A stretch of DNA of 64,000 nucleotides, from NCBI GenBank assembly GCA_965116945.1, contig OZ220734.1, forward strand, positions 1,364,001 to 1,428,000, written 5' to 3'. The notes under the pieces are model-generated. The model worked only from the letters and a program-made list of their open reading frames with translations. It was not told the DNA's origin and made no database searches. Shown piece after piece: positions 53,379-61,646 of this stretch. The translations under genes were made by a program, and so were the position numbers. Origin of the DNA: Plut-88900 sp965116945 (GTDB lineage Bacteria > Chloroflexota > Dehalococcoidia > Plut-88900). Each line of letters begins with the position of its first letter. Position 1 is the stretch's first letter.

Positions 53379-53519
53379 ATTGCTATCTCCTGTATCTTTT
53401 GGCCTGTAGACAGACCCGATGCTGAGGGGCAAGTATATAGGGCAGTCCGAATCTAAGTCGATACCGTTGCCGTAAGGTAGGAAGTCGGCAGACACCTCGG
53501 ATGTAATGGAGGTATCCGC

Positions 53520-54434
53520 GTGAGAATTATCGTTATAGGCCAGGCGCCCTTCGGGGCTGCAGTATTGGAAAAGATCGTAGAAAAGGGTGATGATGAGGTT
53601 GTAGGCGTGTTCGCTCCTCCGGAGCGAAGGGGCAGGCCCGATCCCCTTTCGGCCAAGGCCGAAGAACTCGGTGTCCCCCTCGTCACCGTCACCTCAATGA
53701 AGACGGATGAAATCTACGAAACAATCAAGGGCATGAAGCCCGACATCGGCTTGATGGCTTTCGTTACTCTCCTGGTACCCGAGCCCGTCCTCAACACGCC
53801 TACCTTGGGAACCTTCCAGTATCATCCTTCCCTCCTCCCCAAACATCGAGGGGCCAGCGCCATTAACTGGGCAATCATCAACGGTGAGGACAAGACTGGC
53901 CTGACCATCTTCTGGCCCGACAAGGGCCTGGACACGGGCCCCGTGCTCATGCAGAAGGAGGCCGACATTGGCCCCGACGACACCGTCGGCTCCGTCTACT
54001 TCAATCATCTGTTCCCGGACGGTGTAGCGGCCATGCTCGAGTCCGTAGACCTGGTCAAGGCCGGTAATGCCCCCCGCATTGTCCAGGACGAATCCCAGGC
54101 CACATACGAGGGCATCTGCCGACCGGAAAACGCCGAGTTGGACTGGTCCAAGGACGCTCAGGCCGTCTACAATTTGATCCGGGGAACCAACCCCCAGCCG
54201 GGGGCGTGGGGCACTCTTAAGGGCCAGAAAATCAAGGTGTTCGATTCAGCTCTCGGCACGGCTTCAGGCGCGGCGGGCGAGGTTCTGGCGATCGAGGATG
54301 ACGGCTTCGTTGTGGGCGCAGGCAGCGGTTCGGTGAAGATCAAGCGGGTCCAGCCCCCCGACTCCCGCAAGATCCCCGCCCCCGAATATATCGAGGCCTC
54401 GGGCCTGCGGGTCGGGGACAAGTTCGGGGCGTAA
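53520..54434 (+). CDS. Formyltransferase family protein (10-formyl-THF hydrolase-domain-like)
   Basis: A 304-residue protein of the Fmt/formyl-THF hydrolase superfamily. The N-terminus (MRIIVIGQAPFGAAVLEKIV) and catalytic region (YHPSLLPKHRGASAINWA with H102; KGLDTG with D138) resemble the hydrolase domain of 10-formyltetrahydrofolate dehydrogenase more than Met-tRNA formyltransferase. The C-terminal domain (NPQPGAWGTLKGQKIKVFDS) completes the fold; no carrier or aldehyde-dehydrogenase domain follows. It might hydrolyse 10-formyl-THF or formylate tRNA or a sugar nucleotide. It starts with GTG 53520, with GGAGGT at 53506-53511. Confidence 0.8.
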   Translation: MRIIVIGQAPFGAAVLEKIVEKGDDEVVGVFAPPERRGRPDPLSAKAEELGVPLVTVTSMKTDEIYETIKGMKPDIGLMAFVTLLVPEPVLNTPTLGTFQYHPSLLPKHRGASAINWAIINGEDKTGLTIFWPDKGLDTGPVLMQKEADIGPDDTVGSVYFNHLFPDGVAAMLESVDLVKAGNAPRIVQDESQATYEGICRPENAELDWSKDAQAVYNLIRGTNPQPGAWGTLKGQKIKVFDSALGTASGAAGEVLAIEDDGFVVGAGSGSVKIKRVQPPDSRKIPAPEYIEASGLRVGDKFGA

Positions 54435-54504
54435 CCAAAGGCGGCAAGATCGGAATCCAAGCGCACTTGGCATACCCTGCTTTTGCAAACAGATCCCTCT
54501 TCCC

Positions 54505-54542
54505 TTGACACACAACATCTGCTTGGTGTATCGTTGGTGTAT
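54505..54542 (+). promoter_or_regulatory. vapBC promoter with tandem 9-bp repeats, probably leaderless
   Basis: A consensus -35 TTGACA (54505-54510) is followed 16 bp later by a TGTATC -10-like hexamer (54527-54532). TTGGTGTAT occurs at 54523-54531 and again at 54534-54542, an 11-bp period (about one helical turn), a plausible antitoxin operator. The expected transcription start falls at about 54539-54541, at or just before the vapB ATG (54541), so the mRNA would be leaderless. Confidence 0.5.
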
Positions 54543-54744
54543 GGGGCGCACAAATATTGATATTGATGACGGCGCTATTGCCGAGGTTATGGCCCGTTAC
54601 AGCATAGACACCAAGCGGGAGGCCGTTAACTTCGCCCTCCGGATTGTGGCCGGGGAGTCCATGTCCTTGGACGAGGCCCGCGCCCTCCGCGGCTCAGGCT
54701 GGGACGGGGACCTTGAAGAAATGCGCTCTGGCCGCTCTTTGTGA
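54541..54744 (+). CDS. vapB: VapB-type antitoxin
   Basis: A 67-residue antitoxin. The N-terminal MGRTNIDIDDGAIAEVMARY and TKREAVNFALR pattern is the ribbon-helix-helix VapB family (RTNIDIDD...A...TKREAV..AL). The C-terminal tail (LRGSGWDGDLEEMR) is the usual toxin-wrapping segment with W and acidic residues. It is coupled to vapC by a GTGA overlap. The start is ATG 54541; the longer frame from 54505 is discounted because the promoter -35 lies inside it. Probably autorepressed with VapC at the tandem repeats. Confidence 0.85.
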   Translation: MGRTNIDIDDGAIAEVMARYSIDTKREAVNFALRIVAGESMSLDEARALRGSGWDGDLEEMRSGRSL

Positions 54745-55145
54745 TACTTATAGACACCTCGGCCTGGGTCGAGTTTCTCCGGGACACAGGCTCTCGGGTC
54801 TGCCTTCTCGTAGACGAACTCCTGTCCGAAGAAATTGCCACCTGCGACGCAGTCCGAATGGAGGTTCTGGCCGGCGCCCGCAACGAATTCCACTTACGCG
54901 ACTTGCGTCGGCTTATGGCTCGCGCCGTCATACTACCCACCCGTCCCACCCACTACGAAGAAGCTGCTTCCCTCTATCGTCATTGCCGCCGTCAGGGTGA
55001 GACCGTCCGCAAGCTCATCGACTGCCTAATAGCCTCCGTAGCCATCAGCGAGGGCGTCCCCATCCTCCATAGAGACGTCGACTTTGACATCCTAGCGCGT
55101 CATACCGGACTGCAGACCTATAGGGCGAGGATACTCTATCAATGA
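54741..55145 (+). CDS. vapC: VapC-type PIN ribonuclease toxin
   Basis: A 134-residue PIN-domain toxin with all four acidic residues: D5 (LIDTSAW), E41 (MEVLAGA), D94 (KLIDCLIAS) and D112 (HRDVDFD). VapC enzymes cut specific tRNAs or rRNA. The start is GTG 54741, overlapping the TGA of vapB, the normal arrangement for this type II toxin-antitoxin pair. It lies outside the island, between the formyltransferase gene and the convergent nuoN. The gene looks intact. Confidence 0.88.
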   Translation: MILIDTSAWVEFLRDTGSRVCLLVDELLSEEIATCDAVRMEVLAGARNEFHLRDLRRLMARAVILPTRPTHYEEAASLYRHCRRQGETVRKLIDCLIASVAISEGVPILHRDVDFDILARHTGLQTYRARILYQ

Positions 55146-55184
55146 TAGGGATTCGGCACGTTGGTGCCCATAGAGGGCAGGCCG

Positions 55185-56654
55185 TCAAGCCAGCGTGGTA
55201 ACCGCCGTCCCGACCAGGTCCATAACATAGTTGGGCACTATGCCCATAAACAGCACACCCAGCACCGAAAGGGCCATTGCCCCGTTCACGGGGAGGCTTG
55301 TCTGTACGGCCTCTTCCCTCGGGCAGGGAGCCAAGTACATCGCCTTAATCACCCGAAGGTAGAAGTAGGCGGAAATCACGCTGTTTATCATACCCACAAT
55401 AGCCAGCCAGACCAGGTCGGTCTCCATGGCAGCTCTGAATACGTTCAGCTTCGCCCAGAACCCGGCCGTGGGTGGAATGCCCATAAGTGAGATCAGGGAT
55501 ATGGCCATACCTAGGGCCAGGACAGGATTACGGCGTGCGAGCCCGGCGTAGTCCTGTATCAGCTCGCTCTTAATCGCACTGGATATCGCAATCACCCCAA
55601 AGAATGCAGCCAGGTTTGTGGCTGCGTAGGCAACCAGGTAAAAGATCAGGCTCTCGACGCCCGGGCCGAGAGCCTCACCCTCCCTCCCGACGGCGGCCAG
55701 CCCGACCATAATGAAACCCGCGTGCGCGATGGTGCTGTACCCCAGCATACGCTTGATGTTATTCTGGGCAATCGCTACCAAGTTGCCTATGAACATAGAT
55801 ACTGCTGCCAGGACTGCGAACAGTAAGGCCCATTCATCAGTAACTGATCCGAAAGCCAGGAATAGTATGCGGACTAGAACTGCAAATCCTGCAGCTTTGC
55901 TGGCGACCGACAGATAGGCGGCCACGGGTGTGGGGGAGCCTTCGTAGACGTCGGGCACCCACATCTGGAAGGGTACGGATGATATCTTGAAGCCGAACCC
56001 TGCCACGATAAAGATCACGCCCAGCAGCAAGGCAGGCTGCTCTATCAGCTCGCTGAAGGTGGTGATTCTATCGGCGATGTCCAGCAGCTTTGTGCTGCCC
56101 GTTAGCCCGAGTATCAGAGCGAACCCGAACAGCATGATTCCCGAGCTAATGGCGCTCAGCACCAGGAACTTCAGTGACGCCTCGGTGGAGCGGTTGTCCT
56201 TTGCCAGGGCTATCAGGGCCACGGTGGCCAGTGCGCTGAGCTCGAGGGACACGTAGATTGAGACCAATTCGGTCGATGCCGCCAGCAGCATCAGCCCACC
56301 CGAGGCCATCATCAGCAGGGCAAAATACTCGGCGCGGAAAGCCTTTATCGTGGCGGGTACGTTATGGGAGGCTACGATCACCAGGCCCGTTGCCCCGAGA
56401 ATCAGGAACTTGAAGAACAGCGCGTAGTGATCGACAATCAGGTACCCGTTGAATCCCGTCAGCGCATTGTTCTCAGCCCCATCAACCTTCAGCCACAACA
56501 CCAGCGAAAGCGCCGCCGAGGCCCCAATCCCAATCAATGACAGAGGCGCCAGAACGTCCTTCTTCTTGAGCACCAGGTCGAGAAGGATGATGATGCCCGC
56601 GGCTCCGCCAAGGACCAGCTCGGGCATTAACAGATATAGATCGTCGGGATACAT
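55185..56654 (-). CDS. nuoN: NADH-quinone oxidoreductase subunit N
   Basis: A 489-residue antiporter-like membrane subunit of complex I with about 14 hydrophobic helices. Key elements are visible: the helix pair with lysine around LATVALIALAKDNRSTEASLK and the second-half loop QNNIKRMLGYSTIAHAGFIM. It takes part in proton pumping across the cytoplasmic membrane. It is the last gene of the complex I operon, 15 bp after nuoM, and its 3' end faces the convergent vapC. Confidence 0.92.
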   Translation of the reverse strand: MYPDDLYLLMPELVLGGAAGIIILLDLVLKKKDVLAPLSLIGIGASAALSLVLWLKVDGAENNALTGFNGYLIVDHYALFFKFLILGATGLVIVASHNVPATIKAFRAEYFALLMMASGGLMLLAASTELVSIYVSLELSALATVALIALAKDNRSTEASLKFLVLSAISSGIMLFGFALILGLTGSTKLLDIADRITTFSELIEQPALLLGVIFIVAGFGFKISSVPFQMWVPDVYEGSPTPVAAYLSVASKAAGFAVLVRILFLAFGSVTDEWALLFAVLAAVSMFIGNLVAIAQNNIKRMLGYSTIAHAGFIMVGLAAVGREGEALGPGVESLIFYLVAYAATNLAAFFGVIAISSAIKSELIQDYAGLARRNPVLALGMAISLISLMGIPPTAGFWAKLNVFRAAMETDLVWLAIVGMINSVISAYFYLRVIKAMYLAPCPREEAVQTSLPVNGAMALSVLGVLFMGIVPNYVMDLVGTAVTTLA

Positions 56655-56669
56655 TAGCCTTTGCTCGTA

Positions 56670-58142
56670 TTAACCGCCGTACAGGGCGCTAATCGGCGCA
56701 ACTCCTTCCCTTAGCATGTCCGTGATGAAGGACGGATAGACTCCAACTATCAATATCGGGGCGATCAGCAGTGATGCTCCAGCCACGTCTGCAACCCCCG
56801 CGTCCGTTACATGCTGGAATCGAGTAGTCGGGGTGCCGTACATGGCACGCTGCAAGGTCCAAAGGATATATCCCGCCGACAGGAAGATCCCGATAACCCC
56901 CAGGATCGTGGCAACTCTCCACTCTTCGAAGGCGCCCAGGAATATCGTCAACTCGGCAACGAAACCCGAGGTCGCCGGGAGGCCAAGTGACGCCAGTCCT
57001 CCTATGAGGAACGCTGCCGCAATGAACGGCATCTTGTTCGCCAGACCCCCGAGGTCCGGGATGTGTCGGGTGTGCACCCTGTCGTACACCATACCGACTG
57101 TGAAGAAGAGCAGGCCCGTTATAGTTCCGTGCGTGAACATCTGTAACGCCGCACCCGTAAGCCCGACCTCTCCCAGCGATGCTATGCCCAGCAGCACGAA
57201 TCCCATGTGGCTCACGCTGCTGAACGCGACCAGCCGCTTCAGGTCGGTCTGCTGGAACGTGACGAAGGCGCCATACAGGATGTTGACCACTCCCAGGGCC
57301 GCAAGCCAGACCGCGAGCTTGTCGGTGACGTCGGGGAAGAGGCTTATTGAAATGCGTAAGATTCCGTAACCACCCATCTTCAGTAGGACTCCTGCCAGCA
57401 TGACCGAGACGGCGGTTGGCGCGTCGGTATGCGCGTCGGGGAGCCAGGTATGGAACGGCCAGATCGGCAGTTTCACGGCGAAGGCGGCGATGATAAGCAG
57501 GAACACCAACTCTGCCGATATGAACAGGTTCGGTATCCAATTTGCACCCGACTGTGCCAGCTCTATCATGTTGAACGAACCCGCCGCAAACCCGACCGCC
57601 AGGATCCCGACCAGCATCAGCGCACTCGCACCGACCGTGTAGATCAGGAACTTCATAGCCGAGTATTCGCGCCTGCCGCTGCCCCAGATTGAGATCAGCA
57701 GGTACATCGGGACCAATTCCACCTCCCAGAAGAGGAAGAACTGGACCAGATCCAGCGAGGTGAACACCCCCATGACGCCCGTTTCCAGCACAAGCATCCA
57801 GATGAAGTACTCCTTCACCCGGTGCGTGATGTGCCATGAGGCGAATATCGCCGCGACGGTTAACAACGCCGTCAGTACCACCATGGGCATGGACAGCCCA
57901 TCCACCCCAAAGAAGTACTCGACGTTGATGAACGGGATCCACTGGTACTGCTCGACAAACTGGGGCTCGCTAATGGAGGTATCGAATCGGGCTGCAGTAG
58001 CGATAGTCAGGGCCAGGGTGGCCAGGGTAACAATCAGGGCTATGTGTCGGCTCCGCCCCCCCTGCTCCCGAGGAAGCAGCAATATCAGCAGTACCCCGGC
58101 CAGGGGCAGGAAGACTATTAAGCTAAGTATGCCGGTGAACAA
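56670..58142 (-). CDS. nuoM: NADH-quinone oxidoreductase subunit M
   Basis: A 490-residue antiporter-like complex I subunit with about 14 transmembrane helices. The conserved glutamate region (FFLFWEVELVPMYLLISIWG), the lysine helix (PIWPFHTWLPDAHTDAPTAV) and the DLKRLVAFSSVSHMGFVLLG motif are all present. It starts at 58140-58142 and lies 4 bp after nuoL. Proton translocation role. Confidence 0.93.
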   Translation of the reverse strand: MFTGILSLIVFLPLAGVLLILLLPREQGGRSRHIALIVTLATLALTIATAARFDTSISEPQFVEQYQWIPFINVEYFFGVDGLSMPMVVLTALLTVAAIFASWHITHRVKEYFIWMLVLETGVMGVFTSLDLVQFFLFWEVELVPMYLLISIWGSGRREYSAMKFLIYTVGASALMLVGILAVGFAAGSFNMIELAQSGANWIPNLFISAELVFLLIIAAFAVKLPIWPFHTWLPDAHTDAPTAVSVMLAGVLLKMGGYGILRISISLFPDVTDKLAVWLAALGVVNILYGAFVTFQQTDLKRLVAFSSVSHMGFVLLGIASLGEVGLTGAALQMFTHGTITGLLFFTVGMVYDRVHTRHIPDLGGLANKMPFIAAAFLIGGLASLGLPATSGFVAELTIFLGAFEEWRVATILGVIGIFLSAGYILWTLQRAMYGTPTTRFQHVTDAGVADVAGASLLIAPILIVGVYPSFITDMLREGVAPISALYGG

Positions 58143-58146
58143 AACT

Positions 58147-60066
58147 CTATAACCCGGTCGTGAACCAGAATACGGCCATGATAGCTATTAGCCCGATAAA
58201 TATTCCCAACCCGTAAACCTGCACCTGCCCCGTCTGCAATTTGGCGATCCCGCCCCCAAATTCCCTTCCCAACGTTCCGACCACATTCACAATCCTGTCC
58301 ACGATGTTCCGGTCGAAGATGTCCCCGCCACGGGCCACGATGCCCATTCCCAGCTTCTTGACTACGCCGGTCTCGTAGATGTCGTCCATGTAGTACCTGC
58401 GCACCAGCATTTGATGCACGGGTTTGAAGGCGTTGGCTATCGCCTCGGGCTTCACGATGCCCCGCACGTAAACGGCGTAGGCTATTACTATTCCCACTGC
58501 AGCGATGATTGAGGATGAGGCCGCAATTCCGGTCGGGAACGGTTCCCCGTGGCCCGTCAGCAGGTCAGACATCCAGCTCTTGGGAACGCCAAGGAACGAG
58601 AACTCCGGCAGGTTCGTAAGCCCGGAGGCAAAGGCCCCGGCGGCCAGGATCACCATCGGAAGCACCATGATGAATGGTGACTCGTGGGGATGGTCCGGTA
58701 TGTGCTCGCCGTGCTGCGGCTCTTCACCACCTCGGTAGCTTCCCAGGAACGTGACGAATATCAGCCTGAATATGTATATGGAGGTGAGGAAGGCTGCCAG
58801 TATCCCGAGGATGTATACGCCCTTCTCATAGTGCCAGGCTGCAGCCAGGATCTCGTCCTTGCTCCAGAACCCCGAGAACGGAGGTATCCCAGCGATCGCC
58901 AGCCCTCCGATGGTGAACGTGGCAAAAGTCCAGGGCATGGATTTAGCCAGCCCGCCCATTCGCCGGATATCGTAGGTTCCGGTAGCGTGGTTGACACTGC
59001 CTGCTCCCAGGAACAGCAGAGCTTTAAAGAACGCGTGCGTAAACAGGTGGAACATGGCTGCTGCCGGAGCCCCGACTCCCAATGCGAACATCATGAAGCC
59101 AAGTTGGCTCACCGTTGAGTAAGCCAGCACCCTCTTGATGTCTGTCATCACCAGGCCCATCGTAGCCGCAAACAAAGCTGTACCGGCCCCGACATACGCC
59201 ACCGTGTTCATCGCCGCCGTGGAGGCCTCGAATACGGGGAACATCCGGGCCACCAGGAACACGCCTGCCGCTACCATGGTGGCGGCGTGAATGAGGGCGC
59301 TGACGGGAGTCGGGCCTTCCATGGCGTCGGGCAGCCATGTGTGTAGCGGGAATTGCCCCGACTTCCCCGCGGCCCCGGCGAAAATTCCCAGGGCAACCAG
59401 AGTCAAGGCTAGTCCGGCAATCGGGCCCCCCGCAGCCTCATTGAGGTACTTGATGTCGAATCCCGCGGAGCCTAGGGTCAGGTAGACGCCGAGGATAGCG
59501 ATAAGGAATCCCAGGTCTCCGAATCGGGTGACGATGAACGCCTTCTTGGCTGCCGCCGCCGCTGTCGGCCTGTCGTGCCAGAAGCCGATCAGCAGGTACG
59601 AGGACAGCCCAACCAGCTCCCAGAAAACGTAAAGCAGTATCAGGTTGTCTGCCATCACCAGCCCAAGCATCGAGCAGGTGAACAGCGACATGTATGCGAA
59701 GAACCGTGCAACCGAGGCATTGTGCTTCATGTACCCCAGCGAGTACAGCTGCACCATCAGGCTCACACCCGACACCACGATCAGCATGATCGCCGTCAGG
59801 GAGTCCATTAGTATCCCTACCTTGATCGCCAACGGCCCGATGTCCAGCCAAGTGTGGCTCGGGTAGTCCTGCAGGTGCCCCGGCGCATCTATCACCGAGA
59901 CCAAAGCCCATATGGAAAGCACGAATGATGCGCCGATAGCCAGTACAGCTACATAGCCTGCGAGCATAGTCGCTGACCCGAACAAGCGCCGCACCACGAA
60001 GACAATGAAAAGGAAAGAAATTAGCGGAAGAAACAGGATCAGCCAACTTGCGGCTTCGGGGATCAT
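58147..60066 (-). CDS. nuoL: NADH-quinone oxidoreductase subunit L
   Basis: A 639-residue distal antiporter-like subunit. Conserved features include FWELVGLSSYLLIGFWH (glutamate), FPLHTWLPDAMEGPTPVSAL (lysine/histidine region) and TDIKRVLAYSTVSQLGFMMF, followed by the C-terminal long lateral helix and final anchor (GLGIFIGLIAIMAVFWF). ATG 60064-60066 directly follows the TAG of the small DUF2007-like gene. Confidence 0.93.
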   Translation of the reverse strand: MIPEAASWLILFLPLISFLFIVFVVRRLFGSATMLAGYVAVLAIGASFVLSIWALVSVIDAPGHLQDYPSHTWLDIGPLAIKVGILMDSLTAIMLIVVSGVSLMVQLYSLGYMKHNASVARFFAYMSLFTCSMLGLVMADNLILLYVFWELVGLSSYLLIGFWHDRPTAAAAAKKAFIVTRFGDLGFLIAILGVYLTLGSAGFDIKYLNEAAGGPIAGLALTLVALGIFAGAAGKSGQFPLHTWLPDAMEGPTPVSALIHAATMVAAGVFLVARMFPVFEASTAAMNTVAYVGAGTALFAATMGLVMTDIKRVLAYSTVSQLGFMMFALGVGAPAAAMFHLFTHAFFKALLFLGAGSVNHATGTYDIRRMGGLAKSMPWTFATFTIGGLAIAGIPPFSGFWSKDEILAAAWHYEKGVYILGILAAFLTSIYIFRLIFVTFLGSYRGGEEPQHGEHIPDHPHESPFIMVLPMVILAAGAFASGLTNLPEFSFLGVPKSWMSDLLTGHGEPFPTGIAASSSIIAAVGIVIAYAVYVRGIVKPEAIANAFKPVHQMLVRRYYMDDIYETGVVKKLGMGIVARGGDIFDRNIVDRIVNVVGTLGREFGGGIAKLQTGQVQVYGLGIFIGLIAIMAVFWFTTGL

Positions 60067-60264
60067 CTATATCTTCCTGAGTATCTCGTCGGCGACGTGT
60101 TCTCGGCCCTTGGGAACATAGACGATAAACGGCACTCCCTCCGACCAGGAGAGAATGTCGCCTTCCGGCAGGATTCGAGAGGGAAGGCCTTCACCCTCGA
60201 AGAGGTCCTTCCACATCTCGGCGACCATGAGGGTAGGGACTCTTTTAAATTCAATCCAGCTCAT
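60067..60264 (-). CDS. Small DUF2007-like protein inside the nuo operon
   Basis: A 65-residue soluble protein starting MSWIEFKRVPTLMVAEMWKD, then LFEGEGLPSRIL and a hydrophobic strand FIVYVPKG. The pattern (short N-terminal strand, helix ending LFEGEGLP, final strand and helix) resembles DUF2007 putative signal-transducing proteins. It sits between nuoK (13 bp upstream) and nuoL (immediately downstream), clearly co-transcribed. An accessory, regulatory or assembly role for complex I is possible; function unknown. Confidence 0.6.
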   Translation of the reverse strand: MSWIEFKRVPTLMVAEMWKDLFEGEGLPSRILPEGDILSWSEGVPFIVYVPKGREHVADEILRKI

Positions 60265-60277
60265 TTCAGTCTTGCAA

Positions 60278-60586
60278 TCAGCCTTTCAAAGTGCCTACGT
60301 CGCCGACCTCTACGGTCTGACGACTTCGGAATACGGCGACAACAATCGCTAGCCCTAACGCCACCTCGGCAGCGGCTACTGCTATTACGAATATTGCGAA
60401 TACGTGCCCAGTGAGTAGCGTCGGCGAGTTGTATCTCGAGAACGCTATAAACGAGATATTCGCCCCATTGAACATAATCTCGATGCACATGAGGATAGCG
60501 ACGATGTTTCGCTTGGACAGCGCCCCCCACAGGCCTATGCAAAACAAGATGGCCGAAAGGACCAGGAAATGTTCGAGGTTAATCAT
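60278..60586 (-). CDS. nuoK: NADH-quinone oxidoreductase subunit K
   Basis: A 102-residue subunit with three transmembrane helices. The two conserved membrane glutamates are in ILMCIEIMFNGANISFIAF and AVAAAEVALGLAIVV. ATG 60584-60586 (MINLEHFLVLS) is chosen; the frame extends to 60613 inside nuoJ. The start overlaps the nuoJ stop by 8 bp. Part of the proton-pumping path. Confidence 0.93.
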   Translation of the reverse strand: MINLEHFLVLSAILFCIGLWGALSKRNIVAILMCIEIMFNGANISFIAFSRYNSPTLLTGHVFAIFVIAVAAAEVALGLAIVVAVFRSRQTVEVGDVGTLKG

Positions 60587-61085
60587 TGCCGCCAGGCCCC
60601 CTCTGCCGTGCAATGACTATGGCCCCGATCATGGCGGCCAGAAGCAGCACCGACGCCACCTCGAAGGGCAAGACAAACTTGTTGAACAAGACTTCGGCCA
60701 GAAGTTCGGTAGTGGCGTCCGGTGGAGTCTCAGAGGAGAGGGGCCAGTCCGTGGTAAATATGGCGACTATGATCGCCGAGAACACGACCCCCGCCAGGAA
60801 AGCCCCGGGAATCGACAGGTTGTTAGAAGGGTTCCCCGTCTGGGTGTCCCTGGTAAGCATGATGGCGAATATCAGCAGTATCGAAATTGCCCCGACGTAG
60901 ATGAGCACCTGCGCAACCGCCAGGAAGTCGGCCTGCAGCACGATGTAGATTCCAGCCACCGACAGGAATGACAGCACCAGGAACAGCGAGGCCCGGAACA
61001 GGTCCTTCAACAGCACCACCGCCGTCGCCGAAATCACCGCCAGCGATGCCAGTATCCAGAACCCTATTGCAACTCCGACATCCAT
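60579..61085 (-). CDS. nuoJ: NADH-quinone oxidoreductase subunit J
   Basis: A 168-residue subunit with five predicted transmembrane helices. The helix 3 region (AVAQVLIYVGAISILLIFAI) is the conserved pi-bulge segment of NuoJ. ATG at 61083-61085, 3 bp after nuoI; its 3' end overlaps nuoK by 8 bp. Confidence 0.92.
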   Translation of the reverse strand: MDVGVAIGFWILASLAVISATAVVLLKDLFRASLFLVLSFLSVAGIYIVLQADFLAVAQVLIYVGAISILLIFAIMLTRDTQTGNPSNNLSIPGAFLAGVVFSAIIVAIFTTDWPLSSETPPDATTELLAEVLFNKFVLPFEVASVLLLAAMIGAIVIARQRGPGGND

Positions 61086-61088
61086 GCT

Positions 61089-61646
61089 CTACCTGTCTGC
61101 GCTCCCGGGAGATTGAGGACTCGGCTCTCCTTCATCTGCCCAACGGCCCTTCCAGGGCCTTCCTGCATCGTCCGAGGGCAGCGAGTATTCCGGCAGGTAC
61201 CGGGTACCGTCCAGGTTCGGCCTGAAGAATGCGCTGGGTCTTTTCTCTCTAGTTCTCAGGTCGTCAACGTGCACCACCATATCCGTTCGGTTGTAGACTG
61301 CTCTCTCGAAACCTGACCCCATGAACAGCGCATCGTAGGGACAGGCCTCAACACATAGGCCGCAGAACATACACCGCCCTGTGTCGATGTCGAACACGTC
61401 TATAGCGTAGTCCAGTCCCTGCTTCCGGTCTCCCTCGGGATGCGTGACTATCTTGATTGTGCCTAGTGGACAGTACTTGGCGCAGGATGCGCATCCCGTG
61501 CACCGGTCCTCGTACCACGTAAATTCGTACCCGCGGAACCTTGTGCCCCGAGCTACCTGTTCGTCGGGGTATTGCACCGTGAATGGCTTCCTGAAAAGGT
61601 GCTTGAGAGTGACGAACATTCCCTTGGCAATTCCCAGGCCGTACAT
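61089..61646 (-). CDS. nuoI: NADH-quinone oxidoreductase subunit I (2x[4Fe-4S])
   Basis: A 185-residue peripheral subunit carrying two [4Fe-4S] clusters: CTGCASCAKYCP and CMFCGLCVEACP, which pass electrons towards the quinone site. The N-terminal amphipathic region (MYGLGIAKGMFVTLKHLFRK) is the usual membrane-facing helix. Its ATG shares one base with the nuoH stop (TAATG). The C-terminal tail is polar and Pro-rich. Confidence 0.94.
   Translation of the reverse strand: MYGLGIAKGMFVTLKHLFRKPFTVQYPDEQVARGTRFRGYEFTWYEDRCTGCASCAKYCPLGTIKIVTHPEGDRKQGLDYAIDVFDIDTGRCMFCGLCVEACPYDALFMGSGFERAVYNRTDMVVHVDDLRTREKRPSAFFRPNLDGTRYLPEYSLPSDDAGRPWKGRWADEGEPSPQSPGSADR

Noticed and set aside
56689..57942. 417-codon frame overlapping nuoM
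   Set aside because: Shadow of nuoM in another frame on the same strand; Arg/His/Gly-rich with no recognisable domain.
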